In this document: positions 49,196 through 59,373 of the stretch, piece after piece
How positions within the stretch are numbered: position 1 is the stretch's first letter
Layout of the letters: every line of letters starts with the position of its first letter
Assembly: GCF_032229285.1 (NCBI RefSeq)
Contig: NZ_CP135084.1
Span: 3,038,001 to 3,102,000 of the forward strand
Reading direction: 5' to 3'
From: Rheinheimera sp. MMS21-TC3
Lineage (GTDB): Bacteria > Pseudomonadota > Gammaproteobacteria > Enterobacterales > Alteromonadaceae
Length of the DNA: 64,000 nt
Position numbers and translations under genes: made by a program
Notes under the pieces: generated by a model
What the model was told of the DNA's origin: nothing
Seen by the model: the letters and a program-made list of their open reading frames with translations, nothing else
Database searches by the model: none

Positions 49196-49245
49196 TAGTT
49201 GTAAACTAAAGTTTGATTATTAAGGCTGATGAGGTAAGTTGGCTT

Positions 49246-49650
49246 TTAAGGTTGTGGAGTTTCTTTATTGTTTTCTGCACTACTATCTGTGGTTTTATCC
49301 GCTTCTGCTATCAAGGCATTGTCGCCTATGTTCTCTAAACCTTGAGTTTTATCTATAGCCTTAAGTTGGTGGTGAATTGCAGCTTTAATTAGCATATGAG
49401 CGCTAATAGGTGCGGTAATTAGCAAGAAAATAGTAATTAATAACTCATGAGCACTGTAATTACCGTGGCTGCTAAAAAAGAAAATAGCACCAAGTAAAAT
49501 TCCACCCATTCCTACTGTAGTGGCTTTAGTTGGCCCATGTAAGCGCATAAAAAAATCGGGCATTCTGGTTAAACCTATAGAGCCTATTAGCACAAAAACA
49601 CCACCAATAAGTAAAAAGAACACCACTACCCATTCCATAAACTGTAGCAT
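49246..49650 (-). CDS. mrpG: Mrp Na+/H+ antiporter subunit G
   Basis: A 134-aa protein with three membrane helices and a charged C-terminal tail. GLTRMPDFFMRLHGPTKATTVGMGG is the MrpG/PhaG signature region (about 31-55). I start at ATG 49650 (MLQFMEWVVV) with AGGAG 9 bases upstream, 8 bases after mrpF; a longer frame would overlap mrpF. Last gene of the six-gene operon. The tail (about 90-134) is polar and probably disordered. Confidence 0.93.
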   Translation of the reverse strand: MLQFMEWVVVFFLLIGGVFVLIGSIGLTRMPDFFMRLHGPTKATTVGMGGILLGAIFFFSSHGNYSAHELLITIFLLITAPISAHMLIKAAIHHQLKAIDKTQGLENIGDNALIAEADKTTDSSAENNKETPQP

Positions 49651-49658
49651 ACTGACTC

Positions 49659-49928
49659 CTATTCTATTATGTCGCCACGTAGCAAAAACTTGCATATAGC
49701 TACTGTACTAACAAAACCTAACATAGCTATTAAGAGTGCTGCTTCAAAATATAGCCAAGAACGCATTAACAAACCGTATAACGAAATCAACGCAATACTG
49801 TTGATATACATGGTGTCTAATGCCAATAAACGATCGGGTAAGCTAGGACCACGCAATAAACACCAAATATTTAACAGCAAAGCCAGGCTAATCATGGCAA
49901 ATACTAATAATATGACGTTATTTAACAT
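49659..49928 (-). CDS. mrpF: Mrp Na+/H+ antiporter subunit F
   Basis: An 89-aa protein with three membrane helices. RGPSLPDRLLALDTMYINSIALI is the MrpF/PhaF core with the conserved Asp of the DR-LALD motif. It overlaps mrpE by 7 bases and precedes mrpG. Small subunit of the hetero-oligomeric antiporter. Confidence 0.94.
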   Translation of the reverse strand: MLNNVILLVFAMISLALLLNIWCLLRGPSLPDRLLALDTMYINSIALISLYGLLMRSWLYFEAALLIAMLGFVSTVAICKFLLRGDIIE

Positions 49929-50446
49929 TGAAATATTTCCTTTAAAGGCGCTTCATACCTTTGCTTAATCGATGCAATTAATTCAGCTTCATCAGTTAAA
50001 TCTAGCACATGTATTAACAACCAGCGTTGTGGTAATGGCTGGTTGGGATCAATCGAGTCAGCATGAGGATAAACATCAGCACTTACTGTGCCTGGTGTCA
50101 TAGACACAGTATTAGCCAATATGGTTAAAGGTAAAGTATGGTGCAAATCAATGGGAACACGCACAAAAGCAGGTTTTAATTTATGTTTAGGGCCAAGAAT
50201 AATAATAGCGACTTGCAAATTAGCCGTGACTATATCGCCTAACACCCTAATAAAATATCGCACAGCTAATAATGGCCGTTTGATTTGTGGCTGTTTATCA
50301 CGAAACCTAGTAGTTATTAAGGGTAAAATAACCGCTAAGATTAAACCAAAAAACAGATGAATTAACTCAACACTTTGGTTTAGTAATAGCCAAACTATAA
50401 ATAATATTAAGCTGCTAAAAGGAGCCGGTAACCAACGGTTATACAT
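49922..50446 (-). CDS. mrpE: Mrp Na+/H+ antiporter subunit E
   Basis: A 174-aa protein with two N-terminal hydrophobic helices (about 8-40) and a cytoplasmic domain. VRVPIDLHHTLPLTILANTVSMTPGTVSAD is the MrpE/PhaE signature region (about 96-125). A TAATG overlap links it to the mrpD stop. Subunit of the Mrp complex. Confidence 0.94.
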   Translation of the reverse strand: MYNRWLPAPFSSLILFIVWLLLNQSVELIHLFFGLILAVILPLITTRFRDKQPQIKRPLLAVRYFIRVLGDIVTANLQVAIIILGPKHKLKPAFVRVPIDLHHTLPLTILANTVSMTPGTVSADVYPHADSIDPNQPLPQRWLLIHVLDLTDEAELIASIKQRYEAPLKEIFQC

Positions 50447-51999
50447 TAATCGTCTCCTTTAATGTTTTTAAGGGGGGCTTCAGTAAGCGAATTAGAGACA
50501 GGGCTGCCTAATACCCGCTCGGTTAGGCTATTAAGATCATATAACTGACTCGCCGCATTTTTGCTTAGTTGGGTCAGGGGGCCAGCAAACACGACTAACA
50601 AGACACTAGATAGCAGCAACCAAGTTACCGCAACAACTTGTAAAGGTTTTGCATGTTCACCATCTGAATCTGAGCCACTTACCCGCCAAAACAGCATAGA
50701 CCCTGCTCGTGATAAACCAATAATGACCAATAAAGTACAGCTTAAAGCAACGCCCCATAACATCAACTTTTGGCTAGGTTGTTCTACTGCTTGCAAAATC
50801 ATTAACTTACCAATAAAGCCAGAAAAGGGTGGAATTCCGGTTACACTTAAGGCTGCTATTAAAAATAGTGTACCCAATAAGGCTGGTTGAGCAATACGTC
50901 GACCTGGCACTAAGCGGTCTCCTACTTTACCGCGCTGATTTGCTACTAGATCGGCTATTAAAAATAAAGCGGCGCAAACTAAAGTGGAATGAACGCTATA
51001 AAAAACCACCGCACTTGCTGAGGCGGGTGTTTGCACTGCCACTAATGCCACTAAAGTGCCTACAGAAATAAGCACTAAATGAGCAACAACACGACGAAAG
51101 TCTTGGCTAGATACTACTCCCACTGCACCAATAACAATAGTTGCTAACCCCACCGGCCATAACCAAGCTGAGGCAATGCCCGCTAATGGGCCTGCATGCT
51201 CACCAAATATAGTGCTATAAACTCGCAGTAATCCATAAACACCAATTTTAGTCATAACAGCAAATAACGCTGCCACAGAGGGTGATGCCGAAGAATAAGC
51301 CGCCGGCAACCAAAATTGTAGTGGTAAAATGGCTGCCTTTAATGCAAAGACAATCATCAACAGTAAGCCACCTGTTTTAACTAACATTAAGTCTTCAGGC
51401 GCTACATTAGCCACTTTAGCTATCATATCGGCCATATTTAAAGTGCCTAAGGTGCCATACAACACGGCTAAAGCAATAAGAAAGACTGCTGAACCGGTTA
51501 AGTTAATGATGACATAGTGCAATGCAGCTTTCGTTTTGTTCTTACCGCCAGCATGTACTAACAAGGCGTATGAAGCGATAAGTAATACTTCAAAGAACAC
51601 AAACATATTAAACAAGTCGCCAGTTAAAAAGGCCCCATTAATCCCCATCACTAAGAATTGAAATAACGGATGAAAGAATGAGCCCTTTTCATCTTCGCCC
51701 GCGCTACCATAGATAATAGCGCCAGCAGCCAAAAAGCTGGTTAGGCAGACCATAGTTACTGACAGCGTATCTGCTACTAGCACTATACCAAAGGGTGCCT
51801 GCCAATTACCTACTGCATAGTGCAGTATGCCTAACTGTTGAACTTGTAATAACAAAGCAATCGTAATTACAAACTGGATAACTGCCGAAACCATGCTCAG
51901 CCAACGACGATGCGTGGCACGGCGATGGATAGGCGGCAAAATAATCAGCAACGCCGTTAACATTGGCAAAATTATAGGTAATACCACCAAGTGCCACAT
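50446..51999 (-). CDS. mrpD: Mrp Na+/H+ antiporter subunit D
   Basis: A 517-aa, roughly 14-helix protein homologous to the proton-pumping NuoL/M/N subunits of complex I. FVFFEVLLIASYALL holds the conserved helix-5 Glu, and AAILPLQFWLPAAYSSASPSVAALFAVMTKIGVY carries the conserved Lys and the TKIG-type helix. It probably provides one ion path of the complex. Overlaps mrpC by one base (TAATG). Confidence 0.95.
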   Translation of the reverse strand: MWHLVVLPIILPMLTALLIILPPIHRRATHRRWLSMVSAVIQFVITIALLLQVQQLGILHYAVGNWQAPFGIVLVADTLSVTMVCLTSFLAAGAIIYGSAGEDEKGSFFHPLFQFLVMGINGAFLTGDLFNMFVFFEVLLIASYALLVHAGGKNKTKAALHYVIINLTGSAVFLIALAVLYGTLGTLNMADMIAKVANVAPEDLMLVKTGGLLLMIVFALKAAILPLQFWLPAAYSSASPSVAALFAVMTKIGVYGLLRVYSTIFGEHAGPLAGIASAWLWPVGLATIVIGAVGVVSSQDFRRVVAHLVLISVGTLVALVAVQTPASASAVVFYSVHSTLVCAALFLIADLVANQRGKVGDRLVPGRRIAQPALLGTLFLIAALSVTGIPPFSGFIGKLMILQAVEQPSQKLMLWGVALSCTLLVIIGLSRAGSMLFWRVSGSDSDGEHAKPLQVVAVTWLLLSSVLLVVFAGPLTQLSKNAASQLYDLNSLTERVLGSPVSNSLTEAPLKNIKGDD

Positions 52000-52343
52000 T
52001 AACGCTGCCCCTTACCTGTTTCTGGTAACTTACCATCAACATGGTCATTACCTAAATCCGCTCGTGCTCTTATGGCAAGAATGACTAAAAATGCGGTCAT
52101 CGCAAAGCCGATAACAATTGCAGTTAACACTAAGGCTTGCGGTAAAGGGTCTGCATATTGCTCTGAGCTCCCTAATACTGCTGCGCCACGTAGTGTCAGT
52201 CGGCCTGACGAAAATATAAATAAATTAACCGCATAAGACAGCATAGTTAAACCCATCATTACCGGAAAGGTTCGACCGCGTAATATTAAAAACACGCCGC
52301 AACTGGTTAAAAAGCCAATACAACTGGCAAACAATGTTTCCAT
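51999..52343 (-). CDS. mrpC: Mrp Na+/H+ antiporter subunit C
   Basis: A 114-aa three-helix protein homologous to complex I NuoK. YADPLPQALVLTAIVIGFAMTAFL contains the conserved DPLPQALVLTAIVI motif. It lies between mrpAB and mrpD with one-base TAATG overlaps at both ends. Confidence 0.95.
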   Translation of the reverse strand: METLFASCIGFLTSCGVFLILRGRTFPVMMGLTMLSYAVNLFIFSSGRLTLRGAAVLGSSEQYADPLPQALVLTAIVIGFAMTAFLVILAIRARADLGNDHVDGKLPETGKGQR

Positions 52344-55138
52344 TAGATTGTTTCCTTATGTACAGGTCTATGGCTAGTGGTCATTTTGCCTAAGTTAGCC
52401 AAAATTAATAAAGTTGCACCTACTACCGTAATGTACACCCCTAAATCAAAAGCTATTGCACTAGCTAATTCAATTTCGCCTAATAACGGTAAATGGTAGT
52501 AATCAAACCAAGAAGTTAAGAATGGCTTATTAAACAACATACTGCCTATACCTGTTACTAAAGCTATGGTTAAACCGATAGCAATTACCCGCTGATATTC
52601 AACTTCCATTCGGGTTTTCACCCAATCGACTCCGTGGGCAATATATTGCAAGATAATAGCTACTGCCGTGACTAAGCCAGCAATAAAGCCGCCACCTGGT
52701 AAGTTATGGCCACGGAAGAAAATAAATACCGACACCATTAGCGCTAACGGCAATAGCACTTGAGATACAGTCGCTAACAACATGGAATGGCGTTCGGTAC
52801 TCCAAGGTCGACCTTCACCGTCGCTACTGGGTTTAAATAACGGAATACGCGTTAGCAATTTGAAAATACCCAAAGCTGCTATACCTAAAACGGTAATTTC
52901 ACCTAAAGTATCAAAGCCACGGAAGTCGACTAAAATAACGTTTACCACGTTAGTACCACCGCCACCAGTTTTAGCGTTAGCAATAAAGAAATCAGAAATA
53001 GTAGTAAAGGGTCGGGTCATTAAGGCATAGCTTAAGCTACCTACTATCACCCCGACCATACTGGCTATAGCAACATCAAACAACACCCGCCCTGCGCTGG
53101 ATTGTTTGGGCGTTTTATGGGGTAAAAAGAATAGCGCCAGCATTAATAAAATAATGGTCACTACTTCAACTGATAATTGCGTTAAGGCTAAGTCTGGCGC
53201 AGAAAAACGGGTAAAGGCAATAGACACCATTAAGCCTACTACAGATATCATTAATAATGCCATTAACCGAAAACGATGCAGTACCGTAGTAGCAAAAGCA
53301 CCAATTAATAGCATGGTTACCCCCGCTAGGTTAACAACGTCAACCGGTAGCTCGGCACGGCCGCCCCATAAGGTATCTAGGTTTATTAAAGGCAGACCTG
53401 CCAGCACAATAAAACTTAACAGTAACAGCTTCATATAGCGTTGTAATGAGCCATTATCTAGCCAGTTATAAGCAGCAGTACAAGCCTTGATAAATTTAGC
53501 AATGTATAACTCAAAGGTTTCCAGGACATCTATACCCGGCAGCATATGCTGAAAATCAAATAAGTGCTTGCGGTTGACATAGATTACAGTGCCTCCAATA
53601 AGTGCTAGTACACTCATTAGCAACGGTAGGTTAAAACCATGCCAAATTGCCACACTGTACTGAGGAATCGGCCCACCTAATACAGCAACGGCAGCTGAAT
53701 TTAAAATATCTTGAATAAAGTAGCCAGGGAAAATACCGACTAAAATACAAAGTGCAACTAAGACTTCAACCGGCACCCGCATATAGCGTGGCGGCTCTTT
53801 TGGCGTTTTGGTTAAGCCTTTAGGTTGGCCATTAAAAAATACGTCATGAATAAAGCGCATTGAATAAGCAACCGAAAAAATACCTGCTACGGTTGCCAAT
53901 ACAGGGATCACCCAAGATAACGAGCCTAATAAGTGCTGATGCAAGGTTTCAGTAAAGAACATTTCTTTAGATAAAAAGCCGTTTAATAATGGCACACCAG
54001 CCATAGCGGCAGCTGCTACCATAGCTAAAGTGGCGGTTATGGGCATAAATTGCCATAAGCCATTTAGCTTGCGCATATCGCGTGACCCTGATTCATGGTC
54101 AATAATGCCCGCAGCCATAAATAAAGACGCTTTAAAGGTAGCATGATTAATAATATGAAAAATACCGGCAATAGCAGCTAAGTCTGAGCCAATGCCAAAC
54201 AACATAGTAATTAAGCCTAAATGGCTAATAGTGGAATAGGCTAGCAAACCTTTTAAGTCGTGTTTAAATAAGGCTAAATAGGCACCAATTAGCAGAGTAA
54301 TTAATCCTGTTAAGCTAACAATAACAAACCACAGCTCGGTACCCGACATAACCGGATAAAAGCGAGCTAATAAAAAGATACCGGCTTTAACCATAGTGGC
54401 TGAGTGTAAGTAAGCACTTACCGGAGTTGGCGCTGCCATGGCATTAGGTAACCAAAAATGGAATGGGAATTGCGCCGATTTAGTAAAACAGCCAATTAAA
54501 AATAACACGAGCATCACTGGGTATAAATGATGCTGCAAAATAATATCTTTACTGGCCAGTACCTGATCTAAATCATAGCTACCAACCGCTTGGCCAATTA
54601 ATATAAAGGCTGCTAATAAAGCTAAACCACCGGCACCTGTTACCGTTAAGGCCATGCGTGCTCCTTGTCGCGCCTCGGTTTGATGCCACCAAAAACTAAT
54701 TAATAAAAATGAGCTTATGCTGGTTAATTCCCAAAATAACCAGAGTTGTAAAATATTACCCGATAGCACTATGCCTAACATCGCTGTCATAAATAACATT
54801 AAATAAGCATAAAACCGAGGCATGGAGTCTTGCACTGACAGGTAATAGCGCGCATATAAAATAATCAGCAAGCCAATACCTAAGATCAATAAACTAAATA
54901 AATAGGCTAAACCATCCAGCCTAATAACAATCTCTAAGCCTAAAAGCGGTACCCAGTCTAAGCCAAAACGTAACACTTCGCCGCTAAACACCGTTTGGGT
55001 TAAGGATAACAGTATGGCTAAAGCTAAAGCTGGCGGAATAGCTGTTAATAGCGCGCAAGTACTCCTACTTGTTTTGGCACTTAATACTGGCACTAAAGAG
55101 CCCAGCATGGGTAACAGCAAGATCCATAAAAGTGTCAT
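52343..55138 (-). CDS. mrpA: Mrp Na+/H+ antiporter fused subunit A/B
   Basis: A 931-aa membrane protein. Residues about 1-490 are the NuoL-like MrpA core ([51 protein letters not shown] region), followed by the MrpA C-terminal domain (about 610-770, [17 protein letters not shown]) and a C-terminal MrpB domain (about 790-920, [17 protein letters not shown]). The A-B fusion makes this the six-gene (group 2) operon type of many proteobacteria, as in Sinorhizobium pha. First gene of mrpABCDEFG; exchanges cytoplasmic Na+ for H+. Confidence 0.95.
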   Translation of the reverse strand: MTLLWILLLPMLGSLVPVLSAKTSRSTCALLTAIPPALALAILLSLTQTVFSGEVLRFGLDWVPLLGLEIVIRLDGLAYLFSLLILGIGLLIILYARYYLSVQDSMPRFYAYLMLFMTAMLGIVLSGNILQLWLFWELTSISSFLLISFWWHQTEARQGARMALTVTGAGGLALLAAFILIGQAVGSYDLDQVLASKDIILQHHLYPVMLVLFLIGCFTKSAQFPFHFWLPNAMAAPTPVSAYLHSATMVKAGIFLLARFYPVMSGTELWFVIVSLTGLITLLIGAYLALFKHDLKGLLAYSTISHLGLITMLFGIGSDLAAIAGIFHIINHATFKASLFMAAGIIDHESGSRDMRKLNGLWQFMPITATLAMVAAAAMAGVPLLNGFLSKEMFFTETLHQHLLGSLSWVIPVLATVAGIFSVAYSMRFIHDVFFNGQPKGLTKTPKEPPRYMRVPVEVLVALCILVGIFPGYFIQDILNSAAVAVLGGPIPQYSVAIWHGFNLPLLMSVLALIGGTVIYVNRKHLFDFQHMLPGIDVLETFELYIAKFIKACTAAYNWLDNGSLQRYMKLLLLSFIVLAGLPLINLDTLWGGRAELPVDVVNLAGVTMLLIGAFATTVLHRFRLMALLMISVVGLMVSIAFTRFSAPDLALTQLSVEVVTIILLMLALFFLPHKTPKQSSAGRVLFDVAIASMVGVIVGSLSYALMTRPFTTISDFFIANAKTGGGGTNVVNVILVDFRGFDTLGEITVLGIAALGIFKLLTRIPLFKPSSDGEGRPWSTERHSMLLATVSQVLLPLALMVSVFIFFRGHNLPGGGFIAGLVTAVAIILQYIAHGVDWVKTRMEVEYQRVIAIGLTIALVTGIGSMLFNKPFLTSWFDYYHLPLLGEIELASAIAFDLGVYITVVGATLLILANLGKMTTSHRPVHKETI

Positions 55139-55486
55139 AGTTACAACCTGTCCTTATCGCGGTTAGCGAATGAGAGCCATCACGCGCGAAGGCGGTCTTG
55201 GCAATGCATAACTTTTTATAATAAACCGCTTTCTAAACATAATAGGCGACTTGTAGTCATAACGACGGTAAATAGCAAAAAACAGAAGTCATTATGCCAA
55301 CATTTATACCGCTATCTTAGCAAAATGTCTATAAACGCTATGACTTAAGCTGTAGTTTTAATCTCAGCAAACAAGCTGTTTAACGAAGGTTTCTGTGCAT
55401 ATTTTAATCAAACTACCTAGCTTGATTTTTGCTATGCTTAGTCAACAATCATTAATTTAAAACTATAAACGTTTTTTGGCGGCCAG
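55139..55486. promoter_or_regulatory. Divergent mrpA/fumC intergenic region
   Basis: A 348-base spacer that should hold both promoters. It contains an interrupted palindrome, AATCAAACTA-CC-TAGCTTGATT (55406-55427), 9 of 10 arm bases paired, about 60 bases before the fumC start. TATGCT (55433-55438) just downstream is a possible -10. The rest (55139-55400) shows no open frame or strong repeat. Confidence 0.4.
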
Positions 55487-56866
55487 ATGAAAACTAGAAC
55501 CGAACGCGACAGCATGGGCGAACTACAAGTACCTGTAAACGCTTTATATCAAGCACAAACACAACGAGCTGTACAAAATTTTCCTTTTAGCGATCTGTTA
55601 TTTCCTAAGCAGTTTATTGCTGCATTATTAAAAATTAAATTAGCGGCAGCACAAGCAAACAAAGAACTTGGTTTATTAGAGGCCAATATTTGCCAAGCCA
55701 TTTGCCAAGCAGCTAAGCAACAATTAGCAGATATAGACATGCAACATTACCCGATTGATCTGTTTCAAACAGGCTCGGGCACTAGTACCAACATGAACGC
55801 CAATGAAGTGCTTGCTACCTTAGCATCTAAAAACTTGGGCAAAACCGTACACCCTAACGACCATGTAAACTTAGGTCAAAGCAGTAACGATACTATTCCT
55901 ACTGCTATTCATGTTAGTGCAGCTTTAGCTATTAACAACCAGTTATTACCGGCCTTAGAGCAACTTCAGCACAGCCTAGCTAATAAAATCCAGAAAATTG
56001 GGCATATTGTTAAAACTGGCCGCACTCACTTAATGGATGCCATGCCGGTAACCTTTGAGCAGGTTTTAACCGGCTGGTCTAGCCAACTTAAGCTGAATCA
56101 ACAACAACTCAAGCAACAATTACAGCAACTACTTGGCTTAGCTCAAGGCGGTACAGCTGTTGGTACAGGTATTAATGCTCACCCCGACTTTGCTAAGCTA
56201 TTTTGCCAACAGCTAAACTCACTCACTGATATGCAGTTTAGACCTGCAGATAACTTATTTGCCGCTATTGGCTCACAAGATAGCGCTGTTGCTTGCTCGG
56301 GTAGCTTAAAAACCTTAGCCGTAACTATAATGAAAATTAGTAATGACTTACGCTGGATGAACTCTGGACCTCTGGCTGGTATAGCTGAAATTGAGCTAGC
56401 GGCTATTCAACCAGGGTCATCTATTATGCCTGGCAAGGTTAACCCTGTTATTCCAGAAGCCACTGCTATGATTTGTGCTCAAGTAATAGGTAATGACAGC
56501 ACTATCACAGTTGCCGGCCAATCAGGTAACTTTGAGCTAAATGTTATGTTGCCAGTTATAGCTTATAATTTACTGCAAAGTATTAACTTACTTAGTACTG
56601 CCTGTCATGAGTTAGCTAGCCAAACAATAGATAGTTTTACCGTACTTGAAGATAATATTGATCAAGCCCTAGCTCGTAACCCTATTTTAGTTACTGCTTT
56701 AAATCCACTTATTGGCTATAGCAAAGCAGCGACTATAGCCAAACAAGCTTATCAACAGCAAAGACCCGTTATCGATGTTGCCTTAGAGCATACTGAATAC
56801 AGTAGAGCCGAACTGGCTGAGTTACTGGACCCCAAAACACTAACCAAGCAAGCAATACCTAAGTAA
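55487..56866 (+). CDS. fumC: Fumarate hydratase, class II
   Basis: A 459-aa TCA-cycle enzyme hydrating fumarate to malate, iron-free and oxygen-stable. GSGTSTNMNANEV (97-109), the catalytic-His region TGRTHLMDAMP (178-188) and the superfamily signature GSSIMPGKVNP (310-320) are present. The last matches fumarase rather than aspartase in spacing and context, although aspartase cannot be fully excluded by eye. Single gene with its own upstream region. Confidence 0.93.
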   Translation: MKTRTERDSMGELQVPVNALYQAQTQRAVQNFPFSDLLFPKQFIAALLKIKLAAAQANKELGLLEANICQAICQAAKQQLADIDMQHYPIDLFQTGSGTSTNMNANEVLATLASKNLGKTVHPNDHVNLGQSSNDTIPTAIHVSAALAINNQLLPALEQLQHSLANKIQKIGHIVKTGRTHLMDAMPVTFEQVLTGWSSQLKLNQQQLKQQLQQLLGLAQGGTAVGTGINAHPDFAKLFCQQLNSLTDMQFRPADNLFAAIGSQDSAVACSGSLKTLAVTIMKISNDLRWMNSGPLAGIAEIELAAIQPGSSIMPGKVNPVIPEATAMICAQVIGNDSTITVAGQSGNFELNVMLPVIAYNLLQSINLLSTACHELASQTIDSFTVLEDNIDQALARNPILVTALNPLIGYSKAATIAKQAYQQQRPVIDVALEHTEYSRAELAELLDPKTLTKQAIPK

Positions 56867-56952
56867 AGGCCTTAGCTAGGAATTAAGTTTACCGATTTCG
56901 TTACTACAAATTTATTGTTATAGTTGCGCAACTATTTTAGAGGTTATTGTTT

Positions 56953-58611
56953 ATGTCAGTATTTTCTCGTTGTGCTGTAATCGCTTTATTATTTAGCGCC
57001 AGCAGCTTAGTTGCCGCACCCGTTGTGCTAACTAATATTCATGGCTATGGCTTTAATGCCGAGCGTGAGCTCAGTCCTTTTCAAGTGCTGGTATTTGATG
57101 ACGCAACTGGCAAAGTATTAGCTCGAGGTGATAGCAGTATTGCCAAACAATATGCCAAGGCTAAAACCATAGACGGTAAAGGCAAAACCTTATTACCCGG
57201 ACTCATTGACGGCCATGGCCACGTTTTAGGCTTAGGCTTTAACTTGTCAATGACAGAGTTGCGTGGCAGCCAAAGTGAACAAGCTGCTGTACAAAGGGTT
57301 GCTGAATTTGCCGCTAACAATCCAGAGTTAAGCTGGATTAGAGGCCGCGGTTGGAATCAAGTATTATGGCCAGAAAAACAATTTCCCACTACGGCATTAT
57401 TAGATGAAGCTGTCGCAAATAAGCCCGTTTGGTTACGGCGGGTTGATGGTCATGCTGGCTGGGCTAATAGTCAAGCTCTTGCAATAGCTGGCATAACTAA
57501 AGAAACCTTAGATCCTGCTGGTGGTGAAATTATTCGTGACGCTAAAGGTAACCCTACCGGCGTGCTAATAGATAATGCTATGGCATTAGTTGAACGCCAT
57601 ATTCCAGACAGCACAGAGAACGAAAAACGCCTAGCGTTAAAAGCAGCTTTTCAACACTTATTGGCTTTAGGCATTACCAGCACTCATGATGCCGGTGTCA
57701 ATACCGATACAGTCAAGCTGTACCAACAATTAGCCGCTGAACAAGCTTTGCCTATACGCATTTACCCTATGCTGTCAGCCAGTGATCCACAGCTAGCACA
57801 ATGGCTAAAAGCCGGTATTATTGACGACCCCACAGACTTTTTGGATATTCGTTCAGTAAAAATCTATGGCGATGGTGCTTTAGGTAGCCGTGGCGCGGCT
57901 TTAATTAAACCTTATAGCGACCAGCCGGAGCAGAGCGGTTTATTAGTAACAGCACCTGAGCAACTGCAGAGCTTAATGCAGCAAACTATTAATGCTGGTT
58001 TTCAAGCTAATGTGCATGCCATAGGCGATTTATCTAACCGCTTAACCTTAGATATGTTTGAACAACTTGTACCAGCCGAGCAACGTTTAGCCAGTAGGCA
58101 TAGAATTGAGCACGCACAAATAGTGGCACCTGAAGATATTCCTCGCTTTGCTAGCCTTGCCGTCATCCCTGCTATGCAAGCAGTGCATGCCACTTCTGAC
58201 AAAAACATGGCCGCTGATCGTCTAGGCGAAGCACGCTTAGAAGGGGCTTATGCTTGGCGCACTTTTTTAGATCAAGGCAGCATTATAGTTGGTGGCTCAG
58301 ACTTCCCTGTCGAATTAGCCGAACCTTTTCATGGTATCCATGCCTCTGTTACCCGCCAAGATCAGCAAAATCAGCCCAAAGGTGGCTGGCTACCTCAGCA
58401 AAAATTAACCTTAGTTGAAGCCTTGCGTTCATTTACTCAAGACGCCGCTTATGGTGCCTTTCAAGATCAGATGATGGGCACCTTAGCACCTGGTAGCTGG
58501 GCCGATTTTATCTTAATTAATCGCAACATTTTCACTATTCCTGAAACTGAACTGTGGCAAATTGGCGTTGAGCAAACTTGGGTTAATGGTCAACAGGCAT
58601 TTCAAAAGTGA
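56953..58611 (+). CDS. Secreted amidohydrolase (YtcJ-like, amidohydrolase 3 family)
   Basis: A 552-aa metal-dependent hydrolase with a Sec signal peptide (about 1-22, ending LVAAP). Metal site HGH is in LIDGHGHVLGLG, with further ligands in HAIGDLSNR, RHRIEHAQIV and GGSDFPVELAEP. Substrates of this family are mostly unknown. I start at the ATG at 56953, 9 bases after AGAGG, rather than the TTG two codons earlier. Its stop overlaps the GTG of the next gene. Confidence 0.85.
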   Translation: MSVFSRCAVIALLFSASSLVAAPVVLTNIHGYGFNAERELSPFQVLVFDDATGKVLARGDSSIAKQYAKAKTIDGKGKTLLPGLIDGHGHVLGLGFNLSMTELRGSQSEQAAVQRVAEFAANNPELSWIRGRGWNQVLWPEKQFPTTALLDEAVANKPVWLRRVDGHAGWANSQALAIAGITKETLDPAGGEIIRDAKGNPTGVLIDNAMALVERHIPDSTENEKRLALKAAFQHLLALGITSTHDAGVNTDTVKLYQQLAAEQALPIRIYPMLSASDPQLAQWLKAGIIDDPTDFLDIRSVKIYGDGALGSRGAALIKPYSDQPEQSGLLVTAPEQLQSLMQQTINAGFQANVHAIGDLSNRLTLDMFEQLVPAEQRLASRHRIEHAQIVAPEDIPRFASLAVIPAMQAVHATSDKNMAADRLGEARLEGAYAWRTFLDQGSIIVGGSDFPVELAEPFHGIHASVTRQDQQNQPKGGWLPQQKLTLVEALRSFTQDAAYGAFQDQMMGTLAPGSWADFILINRNIFTIPETELWQIGVEQTWVNGQQAFQK

Positions 58612-59357
58612 TTAGTCAGAAATGGAGTAAGTTGATCCGCAGCTTGCAGCAAAAAAAACAACGTAAGCTTGAACAATGTTTTATTGTTGAAGGTGAAAAA
58701 GCAGTATTAGAATTATTAGCCTCAAAGTGGCAAGTAAAAGCCTTATTTGCCACAGAGCGTTTTTTACAGCAGCATGCTGCAGCTGTTGCCCCGCTAGATT
58801 TAGTGCAAAGTTGCAGCAGTGAAGAATTAGCCAAAGTAGGAACTTTCAGCACTAACGATGCCGCCTTAGCCGTAGTTGTTATGCCAGAGGCCAAAGCCTT
58901 CACCAGCACTCAACCTAACTGGGTGCTAGTTTTAGACCAAATTAATGACCCAGGTAACCTTGGCAGTATTATTCGTATTGCCGATTGGTATGGTATTAAA
59001 CATATAGTCTGCTCACCTGACACCGCAGATATGTATAATCCTAAAGTGATTGCCGCAGCCAAAGGTTCGTTTTTGCGGGTCAATTTATATTATCAACCCT
59101 TAGCCCCCCTTTTAGCTCAACAGCAGCAACCGATTTTTGGTGCTTATTTAGGCGGCGAATCGGTGCACGCTTTAACGCTAAGCTCACCTAATGGTTTTAT
59201 TGTCATGGGCAATGAAGCTAATGGTATTAGCCCAGAACTTAGCGGCTTTATTAATAAGAAAATTACCATTCCTGGCTATGGCAATGCTGAATCACTAAAT
59301 GTCGCTATCGCCACCGCTATTATCTGCGACAATTTATGTCGTTTAAGTCAAGCTTAG
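58608..59357 (+). CDS. TrmH/SpoU-family RNA 2'-O-methyltransferase
   Basis: A 249-aa SPOUT methyltransferase. An N-terminal substrate-binding domain (about 1-95, with QCFIVEGEKAVLELL) precedes the knotted SAM-binding domain with motif 1 LDQINDPGNLGSIIRIADWYG, motif 2 IVMGNEANGIS and motif 3 IPGYGNAESLNVAIATAI. The target, rRNA or tRNA, is not known; it resembles the MRM3-like or RlmB-like group. The start is GTG, overlapping the amidohydrolase stop (GTGA). Confidence 0.88.
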   Translation: MISQKWSKLIRSLQQKKQRKLEQCFIVEGEKAVLELLASKWQVKALFATERFLQQHAAAVAPLDLVQSCSSEELAKVGTFSTNDAALAVVVMPEAKAFTSTQPNWVLVLDQINDPGNLGSIIRIADWYGIKHIVCSPDTADMYNPKVIAAAKGSFLRVNLYYQPLAPLLAQQQQPIFGAYLGGESVHALTLSSPNGFIVMGNEANGISPELSGFINKKITIPGYGNAESLNVAIATAIICDNLCRLSQA

Positions 59358-59373
59358 GCCTATAGCCTAAGCT
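59351..59373 (+). terminator. Short stem-loop over the TrmH-like stop codon
   Basis: AGCTTAGGC (59351-59359) and GCCTAAGCT (59365-59373) pair over 9 bp with a 5-base loop. A short GTTTGTT follows, so it may be a weak terminator. Confidence 0.45.

Noticed and set aside
48773..49245. Genomic island integrated at tmRNA
   Set aside because: The tmRNA is intact, with a normal terminator, and no integrase, direct repeat of its 3' end or foreign genes follow.
49651..49695. Extended N-terminus of MrpG
   Set aside because: It overlaps mrpF and adds a basic, non-membrane stretch; ATG 49650 has a good AGGAG site and gives a standard MrpG start.
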